Below are positions 7,969 to 16,063 of a DNA stretch of 26,116 nt, piece after piece. The translations under genes were made by a program, and so were the position numbers. Source of the stretch: JANYJJ01 sp043749975 (GTDB taxonomy: Bacteria > Pseudomonadota > Gammaproteobacteria > Burkholderiales > Burkholderiaceae_C); assembly GCA_043749975.1 (NCBI GenBank), contig JAYVCL010000409.1, positions 1 to 26,116 on the forward strand. Reading direction: 5' to 3'. The notes beneath the pieces are model-generated. The model was not told the DNA's origin. It ran no database searches and saw only the letters and a list, made by a program, of their open reading frames with translations. How positions within the stretch are numbered: position 1 is the stretch's first letter; each line of letters begins with the position of its first letter.

Positions 7969-9303
7969 ATGAAACCCGTCATCGCCATCGTCGGGCGGCC
8001 CAACGTCGGCAAATCGACGCTGTTCAACCGCATGACCAAGAGCCGCGACGCGATCGTCGCCGACTTTGCGGGCCTCACGCGTGATCGCCATTACGGCGAC
8101 GGGCGCTTGAGCGAGCACGAATACATCGTCATCGACACCGGTGGCTTCGAGCCCGACAGCGATACCGGCATCGTCAAGGAAATGGCCAAGCAGACGCGCC
8201 AAGCCGTGGCTGAGGCCGATGCCGTCATCTTCGTGGTTGACATCCGCGCCGGCCTGTCGGTTCAAGACCACGACATCGCGCGCTATCTGCGAACCGTGGG
8301 CAAGAAAGTGATCATTGCCGCCAACAAGGCCGAGGGCATGCCGGAGTCGCCGTTGTTGGGTGAGTTCTATGAACTGGGCATGGGCGAGCCGCATGCGGTC
8401 TCGTCGGCGCACGGACAAGGCATTCGCAGCCTGACCGAGGCTGCCCTGGCGCACTTCGACTTCGGCGATGAAGAGCCTGCGGTCGACGAGGGAGCGCCGA
8501 TCCGCCTGGCGGTGGCAGGCCGCCCGAACGTCGGCAAAAGCACCCTGATCAACACCTGGTTGGGCGAGGAGCGCCTGATTGCGTTCGACATGCCGGGCAC
8601 CACGCGTGACGCGATACGCGTCCCGTTCGAGCGCAACGGCCAGCAGTTCCAGCTCATCGACACCGCAGGCCTGCGACGCAAGGGCAAGGTCTTCGAGGCG
8701 ATCGAAAAGTTTTCGGTGGTGAAGACGCTGCAAGCGATCGCCGAGGCGAATGTGGTCTTGCTGTTGCTGGATGCGACGCAAGGCGTGAGCGAGCAGGACG
8801 CGCACATCGCCGGCTACATTCTCGAAAGTGGCCGCGCCGTGGTGCTGGCGGTCAACAAGTGGGATGCGGTGGACGACTACCAGAAGCAGACCCTGCAACG
8901 CTCCATCGAGCAGCGCCTGGCCTTCCTGAAGTTCGCGCCGGTGATGAACATTTCGGCCACCCGGCGCCAAGGCCTGGGGCCGGTGTGGCAGGCAATTGCC
9001 GATGCCCATGCCTCGGCCAACCGCAAGATGTCGACCCCCGTTCTGACGCGCCTGCTGCTCGATGCGGTGGAGCATCAAACGCCGAAGCGGGCCGGCATGT
9101 TCCGCCCCAAGCTGCGTTATGCGCACCAGGGCGGCATGAACCCACCGGTCATCGTGGTGCATGGAAACTCTCTGGAGCACGTGAGTGATTCGTACAAGCG
9201 TTTCCTTGAAGGGCGCTTTCGCGAACACTTCAAATTGACCGGTACACCGCTGCGCATCGAGATGCGATCCGGGCGCAATCCGTACGACGACAAGGCGGCT
9301 TAG
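7969..9303 (+). CDS. der: ribosome-associated GTPase Der (EngA)
   Basis: Der is a tandem GTPase essential for 50S subunit assembly. The 444-residue product has two G domains. The first has GRPNVGKS at residues 9-16 and an NKAE motif; the second has GRPNVGKS near 184-191, DTAG in the switch II region, and NKWD. A C-terminal KH-like domain ends with GTPLRIEMRSGRNPYDD. The ATG at 7969 starts MKPVIAIVGRPNVG, the family N-terminus. The upstream in-frame extension to 7690 overlaps bamB and is rejected. It is the last gene of the tight run before an 83-base gap leading to hfq. Confidence 0.97.
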   Translation: MKPVIAIVGRPNVGKSTLFNRMTKSRDAIVADFAGLTRDRHYGDGRLSEHEYIVIDTGGFEPDSDTGIVKEMAKQTRQAVAEADAVIFVVDIRAGLSVQDHDIARYLRTVGKKVIIAANKAEGMPESPLLGEFYELGMGEPHAVSSAHGQGIRSLTEAALAHFDFGDEEPAVDEGAPIRLAVAGRPNVGKSTLINTWLGEERLIAFDMPGTTRDAIRVPFERNGQQFQLIDTAGLRRKGKVFEAIEKFSVVKTLQAIAEANVVLLLLDATQGVSEQDAHIAGYILESGRAVVLAVNKWDAVDDYQKQTLQRSIEQRLAFLKFAPVMNISATRRQGLGPVWQAIADAHASANRKMSTPVLTRLLLDAVEHQTPKRAGMFRPKLRYAHQGGMNPPVIVVHGNSLEHVSDSYKRFLEGRFREHFKLTGTPLRIEMRSGRNPYDDKAA

Positions 9304-9386
9304 GGCTTGCGCGGCGTACTTGCCGGGTCAAGGGAACCCTGTGTTAACGTTCTTATCTGACGTACTTTCAACACGGAAAAAATATC

Positions 9387-9629
9387 GTGAGCAACAAAGG
9401 TCAACTCTTGCAAGATCCGTTTCTGAACCTGCTGCGCAAAGAGCATGTGCCGGTGTCCATCTACCTCGTGAATGGCATCAAGCTGCAAGGGCAGATCGAA
9501 TCATTCGACCAGTACGTCGTGCTGCTGCGCAACACCGTCACCCAGATGGTCTATAAGCACGCCATTTCCACCGTGGTGCCCGGTCGTGCCGTGAATTTCC
9601 ACGCCGCCGAAGCGCCGGAGCAGGCCTGA
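9387..9629 (+). CDS. hfq: RNA chaperone Hfq
   Basis: Hfq is a hexameric Sm-like protein that helps small RNAs pair with mRNAs. The GTG start at 9387 gives 80 residues, MSNKGQLLQDPFLNLLRKEH, which is the standard N-terminus. The Sm1 motif spans about residues 22-47 (VPVSIYLVNGIKLQGQIESF). The Sm2 motif is VYKHAISTVVP near 56-66. The C-terminal tail is short (about 14 residues after the Sm core), typical of betaproteobacteria and much shorter than in E. coli. The A-rich stretch ACGGAAAAAATATC before the GTG includes a weak GGA. The preceding 83-base gap most likely holds its promoter, but no convincing -35/-10 pair is visible. It heads the hfq-hflX-hflK-hflC cluster. Confidence 0.97.
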   Translation: MSNKGQLLQDPFLNLLRKEHVPVSIYLVNGIKLQGQIESFDQYVVLLRNTVTQMVYKHAISTVVPGRAVNFHAAEAPEQA

Positions 9630-9666
9630 ACGCCTTCGCGCCGCGCGCATTCCGACGTCGCCAACC

Positions 9667-10926
9667 TTGAGTTCTGCCAGTTTCGCGACGGTCCCGAGTG
9701 GCTTGGCCAAAGCCATCCTCGTCGGAGTTGATATCGGTGGCAACCATTCGTTCGACGCATCGCTCGACGAATTGGCGCTGCTGGCCGAGTCGGCCGGCGA
9801 TCAGCCGGTGGCGCGAGTCATTGCTCGCCGCAAGGCACCCGACCCCGCACTCTTCGTCGGGTCGGGCAAGGCCGATGAGATCAAGGCCCTGGTCGAGGCA
9901 CACCAGGCCGAGGCGGTGCTGTTTGATCAGGCCTTGTCGCCGGCGCAGCAACGCAATCTTGAGCGTCACCTCGGTGTGGCGGTGGCCGACCGCACGATGC
10001 TGATCCTGGAGATTTTTGGCGAGCGCGCACAGAGCCACGAAGGCAAGCTGCAAGTCGAACTGGCGCGCCTGCAATACCTCTCCACCCGACTGGTGCGACG
10101 CTGGAGCCACCTCGAGCGGCAACGCGGTGGTATCGGCAATCGGGGCGGTCCAGGCGAAGCGCAGATCGAGCTTGATCGCCGCATGATCGGCGAGCGCATC
10201 AAGTCGGTGAAGCAGCGGCTCGACAAGGTCAAGCGCCAGCGCAGCACGCAAAGCCGCTCCCGCGAGCGCAACCAGACTTTTCGGGTCTCCTTGGTCGGCT
10301 ACACCAATGCCGGCAAGTCGACTCTGTTCAACACCCTGGTGAATGCGCAGGCCTACGCGGCCGACCAGCTTTTCGCCACGTTGGACACCACCACGCGTCA
10401 GTTCCACCTTGAAGGCGCAGAGCGCTCGGTGTCGTTGTCGGACACCGTGGGCTTCATCCGCGACTTGCCGCACAAGCTTGTCGATGCGTTCGAGGCCACG
10501 TTGCGCGAAGCCACCGATGCCGACCTGCTGCTGCATGTGGTCGATGCCGCCAGCCCGGTGCTGACCGAGCAGATGGCTCAGGTTCAGCGTGTGCTGGCCG
10601 ACATCGGTGCCGAACACGTGCCGCAGGTGTTGGTGTTCAACAAGGCAGATCGGCTTGAAGCGTCGCAGCGGCCACGTTCGATGATCGACACCTACGAGAT
10701 CGACGGTGGTGTGCGACTACCGCGCATCTTCGTCAGCGCGCTCGACGGCGAGGGTCTGCCCGAACTCAGGCGGCTGATTGCCGAGGCGGTCGCTGGCGGC
10801 CTCGCCGCGCGCTTGAATCTTGCGCAGTTGTCCCCCACTTGCGCCATGAACGAAATCGATGTCGACGTTCGCTTCGACGCCGAGTCTTCTCCCACCCACG
10901 ACGACGACCAACCCGCTGTTGCATGA
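9667..10926 (+). CDS. hflX: GTPase HflX, ribosome rescue/splitting factor
   Basis: HflX is a ribosome-binding GTPase that splits stalled 70S ribosomes under stress. The frame from the TTG at 9667 gives 419 residues. The N-terminal HflX domain starts at VGVDIGGNHSFDASLDEL, with the conserved linker RGGIGNRGGPGEAQIELDRR. The G domain has GYTNAGKS near residues 213-220, DTVGF in switch II and NKAD. No ATG or GTG is available in a sensible position, so TTG at 9667 (or 9703) is the start. It lies 37 bases after hfq. Its stop overlaps the hflK start (ATGA). The last 20 or so residues are acidic and variable. Confidence 0.94.
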   Translation: MSSASFATVPSGLAKAILVGVDIGGNHSFDASLDELALLAESAGDQPVARVIARRKAPDPALFVGSGKADEIKALVEAHQAEAVLFDQALSPAQQRNLERHLGVAVADRTMLILEIFGERAQSHEGKLQVELARLQYLSTRLVRRWSHLERQRGGIGNRGGPGEAQIELDRRMIGERIKSVKQRLDKVKRQRSTQSRSRERNQTFRVSLVGYTNAGKSTLFNTLVNAQAYAADQLFATLDTTTRQFHLEGAERSVSLSDTVGFIRDLPHKLVDAFEATLREATDADLLLHVVDAASPVLTEQMAQVQRVLADIGAEHVPQVLVFNKADRLEASQRPRSMIDTYEIDGGVRLPRIFVSALDGEGLPELRRLIAEAVAGGLAARLNLAQLSPTCAMNEIDVDVRFDAESSPTHDDDQPAVA

Positions 10927-12287
10927 CCATGAGCAGAAACCCCGCCGCGCCTCAGGCCGCTTCCGCCACGCTGCTCGAATTGGGTCGGGCCGCCGCTGCG
11001 CTAGCCCGCGGGTGCGCAGCCGCAATCCGCTGGAAACTCGGCGGCAAACCGGCCGAGACGCATCCGCTGAGCGAAGGGCCGATGCTCAACACCGGTGGTG
11101 GTCGTGGTGACGGCCCGCCGGACCTCGATGAACTCTGGCGCGATTTCAACAAGAAGTTGAGTGGCTTGTTTGGCAGCAAGGGCGGCGGCGGTCGGCGCAA
11201 CGAAGGCGGCAACGGCGCAGGCGGTGGCGGTAACTTCCAGCCCGACATGAAGAGCGCGGGCATCGGCGTCGGGCTGATCGTCGGCGTGGTGGCCTTGATC
11301 TGGCTGGCCAGTGGCTTCTTTATCGTGCAGGAAGGCCAGCAGTCTGTGATCACCTCGTTCGGCCGCTACGCCAAGACCGTCGAGGCCGGCTTCCAGTACC
11401 GGTTGCCGTATCCGTTTCAGGGCCATGAAACCGTGCCGGTGACGCAACTGCGATCGGTCGAGGTCGGGCGCAACGCCGTTGTGCAGGCCACTGGTCTGCG
11501 CGACTCGTCGATGTTGACGCAGGACGAGAACATCGTGGACATCCGCTTCACGGTCCAATATCGCCTCAAGGATGCGCGCGCTTATTTGTTCGAGAACCGC
11601 AATGCAGACGATGCCGTTGTGCAGGCCGCGGAATCGGCGGTGCGCGAGATCGTCGGCAAGAGCACGATGGATTCCGTGCTGTACGAGCAGCGCGATGCGA
11701 TTGCGACCGAATTGGTGAAGTCGCTGCAAACGCAGCTCGACCGTTTGCGGGCCGGCATCTTGGTGGTGAATGTGAATGTTCAAAATGTGCAGGCACCCGA
11801 GCAGGTGCAGGCAGCCTTCGACGACGCCTTCAAGGCAGGCGCGGACCGTGAGCGACTCAAGAACGAAGGCCAGGCCTACGCGAATGACGTGATCCCCAAG
11901 GCCCAGGGCACCTCTGCGCGACTGCGCGAAGAAGCCGAGGGCTACAAGGGCCGCGTGGTGGCGCAGGCCGAGGGCGATGCCCAGCGCTTCAACCGGGTGC
12001 TGGGTGAATATCAAAAGGCACCCGGTGTCACGCGCGACCGCATGTACATCGACACGATGCAGCAGATCTACTCCAACGTGAGCAAGGTGCTGGTCGACAG
12101 CCGCGCCAACTCCAACCTGCTGTACCTGCCGCTGGACAAACTGTTGCAGCAAGTCGGCGCGTCGACTGCGAGCGGTGCACCGGCCGTTGCCGCGCCTGCA
12201 GTTCCCGAGGTGCCGACCCCGACAGGTGGCGCGGTGGACGTGCGCTCTCGCGATGGTCAGCGTGGTCGCGACCGCGACGGCCGCTGA
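10923..12287 (+). CDS. hflK: FtsH protease modulator HflK
   Basis: HflK is an inner-membrane SPFH/Band 7 protein that forms the large HflKC cage around the FtsH protease. From the ATG at 10923 it has 454 residues. Residues 1-60 are a poorly conserved extension, followed by the family motif DGPPDLDELWRDFN (about 63-76) and a Gly-rich stretch. One membrane helix follows at about 113-133 (GVGLIVGVVALIWLASGFF). The SPFH domain begins QEGQQSVITSFGRY, and an Ala/Glu-rich coiled coil follows. The C-terminus is Ala/Pro-rich. Alternative starts are ATG at 10929 and ATG at 11082, the latter just before the conserved part with GAAGGG only 3 bases away. The ATGA overlap with hflX favours 10923. The function is clear; the start is uncertain. 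Confidence 0.93.
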   Translation: MTMSRNPAAPQAASATLLELGRAAAALARGCAAAIRWKLGGKPAETHPLSEGPMLNTGGGRGDGPPDLDELWRDFNKKLSGLFGSKGGGGRRNEGGNGAGGGGNFQPDMKSAGIGVGLIVGVVALIWLASGFFIVQEGQQSVITSFGRYAKTVEAGFQYRLPYPFQGHETVPVTQLRSVEVGRNAVVQATGLRDSSMLTQDENIVDIRFTVQYRLKDARAYLFENRNADDAVVQAAESAVREIVGKSTMDSVLYEQRDAIATELVKSLQTQLDRLRAGILVVNVNVQNVQAPEQVQAAFDDAFKAGADRERLKNEGQAYANDVIPKAQGTSARLREEAEGYKGRVVAQAEGDAQRFNRVLGEYQKAPGVTRDRMYIDTMQQIYSNVSKVLVDSRANSNLLYLPLDKLLQQVGASTASGAPAVAAPAVPEVPTPTGGAVDVRSRDGQRGRDRDGR

Positions 12288-12314
12288 GACTCAATTCGAG
12301 AATTACGACACATC

Positions 12315-13211
12315 ATGAACCGCATCGGTTTTTACTTTGCAGGCGCACTGGTTGCCTTGTTGGTGGCCTTCTCGACACTCTTCATCGTCGATCAGCGGCA
12401 GTTCGCCGTCATCTACGCGCTGGGTGAAATCAAGGAGGTTGTGACCGAGCCTGGCCTGAAGTTCAAGCTGCCGCAACCATTCCAGAACGTGGTGTTCCTG
12501 GACCGTCGCACACAGACGCTCGACAGCCCTGAAACGCGGCCTATTTTCACCGCCGAGAAGAAGAGCCTGGTGATCGACTGGCTGGTGAAATGGCGCGTCA
12601 CCGATGCGCGTCAGTTCATCCGCAACAACGGCGTGGACATGCGCAATGTCGAGGCGCGGTTGAGCCCGATCGTTCAGGCCGCCTTCAACGAAGAGGTCAC
12701 CAAGCGTACCGTGCGCGCCATGCTTTCGACCGAGCGCGAAAAGGTGATGCAGGACGTGCGTGGGCGGCTCACCGATGAGGCGAAGTCGTTCGGAATCGAG
12801 ATTGTCGACGTGCGCATCAAGCGCGTCGACTTCGCCGTCAACATCACCGATTCGGTCTACCGCCGCATGGAGTCCGAGCGCAAACGGGTGGCCAATGAAC
12901 TGCGCTCCACCGGCGCGGCAGAAGGCGAAAAAATTCGCGCCGACGCTGACAAACAGCGCGAGGTCATCGTCGCCGAGGCCTACCGCGATGCGCAAAAGGT
13001 CAAGGGCGATGGCGACGCGAAAGCTTCGGCCTTGTACGCCGACTCGTTCGGGCGCGATCCGCAATTCGCGCAGTTCTATCGCAGCCTCGAAGCCTATCGG
13101 TCCACCTTTCGCAGCAAGTCGGACGTGATGGTTCTCGACCCGTCGAGCGAGTTCTTCAAGGCCATGCGCGGCAACGCCGCGGCTGCGCCTGTTGCGCCGA
13201 CCAAGAAGTAA
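12315..13211 (+). CDS. hflC: FtsH protease modulator HflC
   Basis: HflC is the partner of HflK in the membrane-bound complex that controls FtsH access to substrates. The product has 298 residues. An N-terminal membrane anchor lies at about 7-25 (YFAGALVALLVAFSTLFIV), followed by the SPFH domain (VDQRQFAVIYALGEIKEVV) and a charged coiled-coil (ESERKRVANELRSTGAAEGE). The closing motif SLEAYRSTF is followed by DVMVLDPSSEFFKAM, a family signature. It starts 27 bases after hflK. The short intergenic stretch contains AATTCGAGAATT, a small inverted repeat. The next gene is a DUF2065 protein, as in many betaproteobacteria. Confidence 0.96.
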   Translation: MNRIGFYFAGALVALLVAFSTLFIVDQRQFAVIYALGEIKEVVTEPGLKFKLPQPFQNVVFLDRRTQTLDSPETRPIFTAEKKSLVIDWLVKWRVTDARQFIRNNGVDMRNVEARLSPIVQAAFNEEVTKRTVRAMLSTEREKVMQDVRGRLTDEAKSFGIEIVDVRIKRVDFAVNITDSVYRRMESERKRVANELRSTGAAEGEKIRADADKQREVIVAEAYRDAQKVKGDGDAKASALYADSFGRDPQFAQFYRSLEAYRSTFRSKSDVMVLDPSSEFFKAMRGNAAAAPVAPTKK

Positions 13212-13226
13212 GCGCAGTCCGCCGTC

Positions 13227-13415
13227 ATGTGGGACTTGATGCTGGGCGCCTTGGCGCTGATGCTGGTGGTCGAAGGTCTGCTTCCATTTTTCAGTCCCAC
13301 GGCGTGGCGCAAGCTGTTCGAACGCGCAACCAAAATGAGCGACGGGCAGATACGCTTCTTCGGCCTGAGCAGCATGCTGGCCGGGCTGGCAATGTTGGCG
13401 ATTTTCTGGCGCTGA
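13227..13415 (+). CDS. DUF2065 (YjeT-like) small inner-membrane protein
   Basis: This 62-residue protein has two hydrophobic segments, about residues 4-23 (LMLGALALMLVVEGLLPFFS) and 46-61 (GLSSMLAGLAMLAIFW), joined by a basic loop WRKLFERATKMSD. The pattern VEGLLPFFSP and a terminal GLAMLAIFW are characteristic of the DUF2065 / YjeT family, which is commonly encoded between hflC and purA or hisZ. The function is unknown. Co-location with hflK/hflC suggests a membrane accessory role, which is inference. The ATG at 13227 is 15 bases after hflC. An overlapping frame from 13229 through this gene encodes no recognisable protein until the hisZ start. Confidence 0.88.
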   Translation: MWDLMLGALALMLVVEGLLPFFSPTAWRKLFERATKMSDGQIRFFGLSSMLAGLAMLAIFWR

Positions 13416-13425
13416 GCCGTCTCGA

Positions 13426-13437
13426 GCCCTGCAGGGC
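13426..13437. repeat. 12-bp perfect palindrome upstream of hisZ
   Basis: GCCCTGCAGGGC is fully self-complementary and lies just before the TACAAT box (13444-13449), where a -35 region would be. It could be an operator for a dimeric regulator or the stem of a loop-less hairpin ending the hflC transcript. The evidence is symmetry and position only. Confidence 0.4.
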
Positions 13438-13443
13438 CGCCGC

Positions 13444-13449
13444 TACAAT
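13444..13449 (+). promoter_or_regulatory. candidate -10 box (TACAAT) upstream of hisZ
   Basis: TACAAT lies 28 bases before the hisZ ATG in the 62-base gap after the DUF2065 gene. The -35 region is poor (TCGAGC at 13422-13427, 16-base spacing, 3 of 6 matches). The context GCTACAATC is identical to that before ndk. A promoter for hisZ-purA is plausible. Confidence 0.45.
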
Positions 13450-13477
13450 CTCGCTTTTAATCGCCCGGTCATTTCAC

Positions 13478-14641
13478 ATGTTGTCTGCTTGGCTGCTGCC
13501 CGAGCACATCGCCGACGTCCTGCCAGCCCAGGCAAGACACATTGAAGAGTTGCGGCGGGGGTTGCTCGATGTCGCACGTCGCTTCGGCTGCGAACTGGTG
13601 ATGCCGCCCTTGCTCGAGCACCTGGAGTCACTGCTGTCAGGCACCGGGCGCGAGCTGGACCTGAAGACATTCAAACTGGTCGACCAGCTCAGCGGGCGCA
13701 CTCTGGGGGTGCGCGCTGACACCACGCCGCAGGTGGCGCGCATCGACGCGCACTTGCTGAACCGCGTCGGCGTGACACGGCTTTGCTACTGCGGTCCGGT
13801 GTTGCATACCCGACCCTCGGGTCTGCATGCCACCCGCGAGCCTTTGCAGTTCGGTGCCGAGATCTATGGCCACGGCGGCCTGGAGGCCGACCTTGAAGTG
13901 TTGGACATGGCGCTCGACTGCCTGCGTGCGGGCGGCATCGCGAATGTCACGCTCGATCTCGGCGATGCGCGCATCGTGCGCGGTCTGCTGGCCGGCGTGC
14001 CGCTGGACGCACAGGGCATCGGCGACCTGGTGGCAGCGCTGGCTGCCAAAGACGCCGCGACCTTGGCTGCGCTGTGCAGCGGCTTCCCGCCTGAGTCCAG
14101 GCTGGGCATGCAAGCCTTGCTGCGTCTGTACGGCGGCATGGAGGTGCTGGACGCGGCCCGACGCGAGCTCCCGTCCCACCCGCTGATTCAAGCCGCCCTC
14201 GATGATCTGAAGTGGTTGGCCGAGCATGTTGCGCAGGCGCACCCGGAAGCGCAGGTGGGTTTCGACCTGGCCGATCTGGGCGGCTACGCCTACTACAGCG
14301 GAGCGAGGTTCGCGGTCTACGCCAAAGGCTCGTGCGACGCGGTGCTTCGTGGTGGCCGCTACGACGAAGTCGGCGCGGTGTTCGGCCGCAACCGCCCGGC
14401 GGTCGGGTTCAGCCTCGACCTCAAGGAGTTGGCCATCCTGTCGCTTGCAGGCAAGCGGGCGGCTGCCATCCGCGCGCCGTGGGCCGAAGACGCCGCCTTG
14501 CGCGTAGCAGTGCGGCAACTTCGCGAACGCGGCGAAACGGTGGTCTGCGTCCTGCCGGGCCATGAGCACGAAGGCCAGGAATTCGCCTGTGACCGCGAGT
14601 TGGTGGCAGTCAGCGGCCAGTGGGTGGTACGCGCCCTTTGA
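13478..14641 (+). CDS. hisZ: ATP phosphoribosyltransferase regulatory subunit HisZ
   Basis: HisZ is a catalytically inactive HisRS-like protein. It activates the short-form HisG at the first step of histidine synthesis and mediates histidine feedback. The ATG at 13478 gives 387 residues starting MLSAWLLPEHIADVLP, the family N-terminus. Class II synthetase core motifs remain recognisable: RRFGCELVMPPLLEHLESLL, LGVRADTTPQVARID, YCGPVLH and GGRYDEVGAVFG. The HisRS motif LVRGMDYY is replaced by VGFDLADLGGYAYYSG. The essential Arg is therefore lost, and a separate anticodon-binding domain is lacking. hisG is not in this window. The neighbour purA is the conserved partner in betaproteobacteria. The upstream in-frame extension to 13229 overlaps the DUF2065 gene and is rejected. 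Confidence 0.94.
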   Translation: MLSAWLLPEHIADVLPAQARHIEELRRGLLDVARRFGCELVMPPLLEHLESLLSGTGRELDLKTFKLVDQLSGRTLGVRADTTPQVARIDAHLLNRVGVTRLCYCGPVLHTRPSGLHATREPLQFGAEIYGHGGLEADLEVLDMALDCLRAGGIANVTLDLGDARIVRGLLAGVPLDAQGIGDLVAALAAKDAATLAALCSGFPPESRLGMQALLRLYGGMEVLDAARRELPSHPLIQAALDDLKWLAEHVAQAHPEAQVGFDLADLGGYAYYSGARFAVYAKGSCDAVLRGGRYDEVGAVFGRNRPAVGFSLDLKELAILSLAGKRAAAIRAPWAEDAALRVAVRQLRERGETVVCVLPGHEHEGQEFACDRELVAVSGQWVVRAL

Positions 14642-14683
14642 GCCGCTTTCCTCCTTCCTAATTTCAGTATCGGACTTCCAGAC

Positions 14684-16024
14684 ATGCAACAGACGATGGC
14701 CAAGAGCGCCGGCCGCAACGTGGTCGTCGTAGGCACCCAGTGGGGCGACGAGGGCAAGGGCAAGGTGGTCGATTGGCTCACCGACCACGCGCAAGCCGTG
14801 GTGCGTTTTCAGGGCGGTCACAACGCCGGCCATACGCTGGTGATCAAGGGCGTGAAGACTGCGTTGCAGTTGATTCCGTCGGGCATCATGCGCGACGGCG
14901 TGGCTTGCTACATCGGCAATGGCGTGGTGGTCGACCCGGCGCATCTGCTGCTTGAAATCGAGCGGCTCGAAGCCGTTGGGCTGGACGTTCGCTCGCGCCT
15001 GTTCATCAGCGAATCGTGCCCGCTGATCCTGCCGTTCCACGTCGAGGTCGACAAGGCGCGCGAAGCGCTTCGCGAAAGCAGCGGCGTCGGAAAAATCGGT
15101 ACCACCGGCAAAGGCATCGGGCCGGCCTACGAAGACAAGGTGGCGCGGCGCGCCTTGCGCGTGCAAGACCTGAAGCACCCCCAGCGGTTTGCCGCCAAGC
15201 TGCGCGAGCTGTTGGCGCTGCACAACTTCGCGCTGACCGGCTACCTGGAATCGAAAGCGATTGAATTCCAACCCATATTCGACTCTGCAATGGCACTCGC
15301 CGAACAGATCAAGCCGATGATGGCCGACGTGGGCTACATCCTTCACAACGCCAGTCGCAACGGTGCCAATATCCTGTTCGAAGGCGCGCAGGGCACCCTG
15401 CTGGACATCGACCACGGCACCTACCCCTTCGTGACCTCCAGCAACTGCGTGGCAGGCAATGCCGCAGCGGGGGCCGGCGTCGGTCCCGACCTGTTGCACT
15501 ACATCCTCGGCATCACCAAGGCCTACACCACGCGCGTGGGTGGCGGACCCTTCCCGACCGAGCTGCCGATGGACGTGCCCGGCACCGTCGGTCACCATTT
15601 GTCAACAGTCGGGCAAGAACGCGGCACCGTGACCGGCCGCCCACGCCGCTGTGGCTGGCTCGACGCTGCCGCACTCAAGCGATCCATCATCATCAACGGT
15701 ATTTCGGGCCTGTGCATCACCAAGCTCGACGTGCTCGACGGGTTGGGCGAGATCAAGGTCTGCTCGGGCTACGAGCTGAACGGTCGACGCATCGACATCC
15801 TGCCGCTGGACGCGGACGACATCGTGGCCTGCCAGCCCATTTACGAAACCTTTCCCGGCTGGACCGAGAGCACGGCTGGCGTGACTCAGTGGGACGCACT
15901 GCCACTCAATGCACGCCGTTACCTGGAGCGCGTGCAAACCTTCATCGGGGCTCCCATCGCGATGGTGTCCACCGGGCCGGACCGTGACCACACCATCTTG
16001 CTGCGCCATCCGTATCAGGCTTGA
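14684..16024 (+). CDS. purA: adenylosuccinate synthetase
   Basis: PurA condenses IMP and aspartate using GTP, the first committed step to AMP. The product has 446 residues, close to the bacterial norm of about 430. Signature residues are TQWGDEGKGK at 18-27, GGHNAGHT at 44-51, GIGPAYEDK, the loop with QERGTVTGRPRRCGW, and the C-terminal STGPDRDHTI for GTP binding. The start may be the ATG at 14684 or the second ATG at 14696 (MAKSAGRNVVVVG); the first is kept because it lies closer to GGACTT at 14672-14677. hisZ ends 42 bases upstream and a phosphoribosyltransferase gene follows 39 bases downstream. The three may form a transcription unit around PRPP and purine use. Confidence 0.97.
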   Translation: MQQTMAKSAGRNVVVVGTQWGDEGKGKVVDWLTDHAQAVVRFQGGHNAGHTLVIKGVKTALQLIPSGIMRDGVACYIGNGVVVDPAHLLLEIERLEAVGLDVRSRLFISESCPLILPFHVEVDKAREALRESSGVGKIGTTGKGIGPAYEDKVARRALRVQDLKHPQRFAAKLRELLALHNFALTGYLESKAIEFQPIFDSAMALAEQIKPMMADVGYILHNASRNGANILFEGAQGTLLDIDHGTYPFVTSSNCVAGNAAAGAGVGPDLLHYILGITKAYTTRVGGGPFPTELPMDVPGTVGHHLSTVGQERGTVTGRPRRCGWLDAAALKRSIIINGISGLCITKLDVLDGLGEIKVCSGYELNGRRIDILPLDADDIVACQPIYETFPGWTESTAGVTQWDALPLNARRYLERVQTFIGAPIAMVSTGPDRDHTILLRHPYQA

Positions 16025-16063
16025 TGACGGTCGTGCAGGCCATTCATTTCACGGAGCCCTCTC

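Noticed and set aside
7558..9228. Minus-strand open frame of 556 codons opposite bamB and der
   Set aside because: It is a shadow of genes with intact motifs and is rich in His, Gln and Arg.
9304..9386. Promoter for hfq in the der-hfq gap
   Set aside because: TTGCCG at 9320-9325 has no acceptable -10 partner at 16-18 bases. A promoter is likely here but cannot be placed.
13637..15598. Long minus-strand open frame of 653 codons opposite hisZ and purA
   Set aside because: Both plus-strand genes are certain from motifs. Antisense frames stay open because of high GC at third positions. The product is His/Gln/Arg-rich with no recognisable domain.
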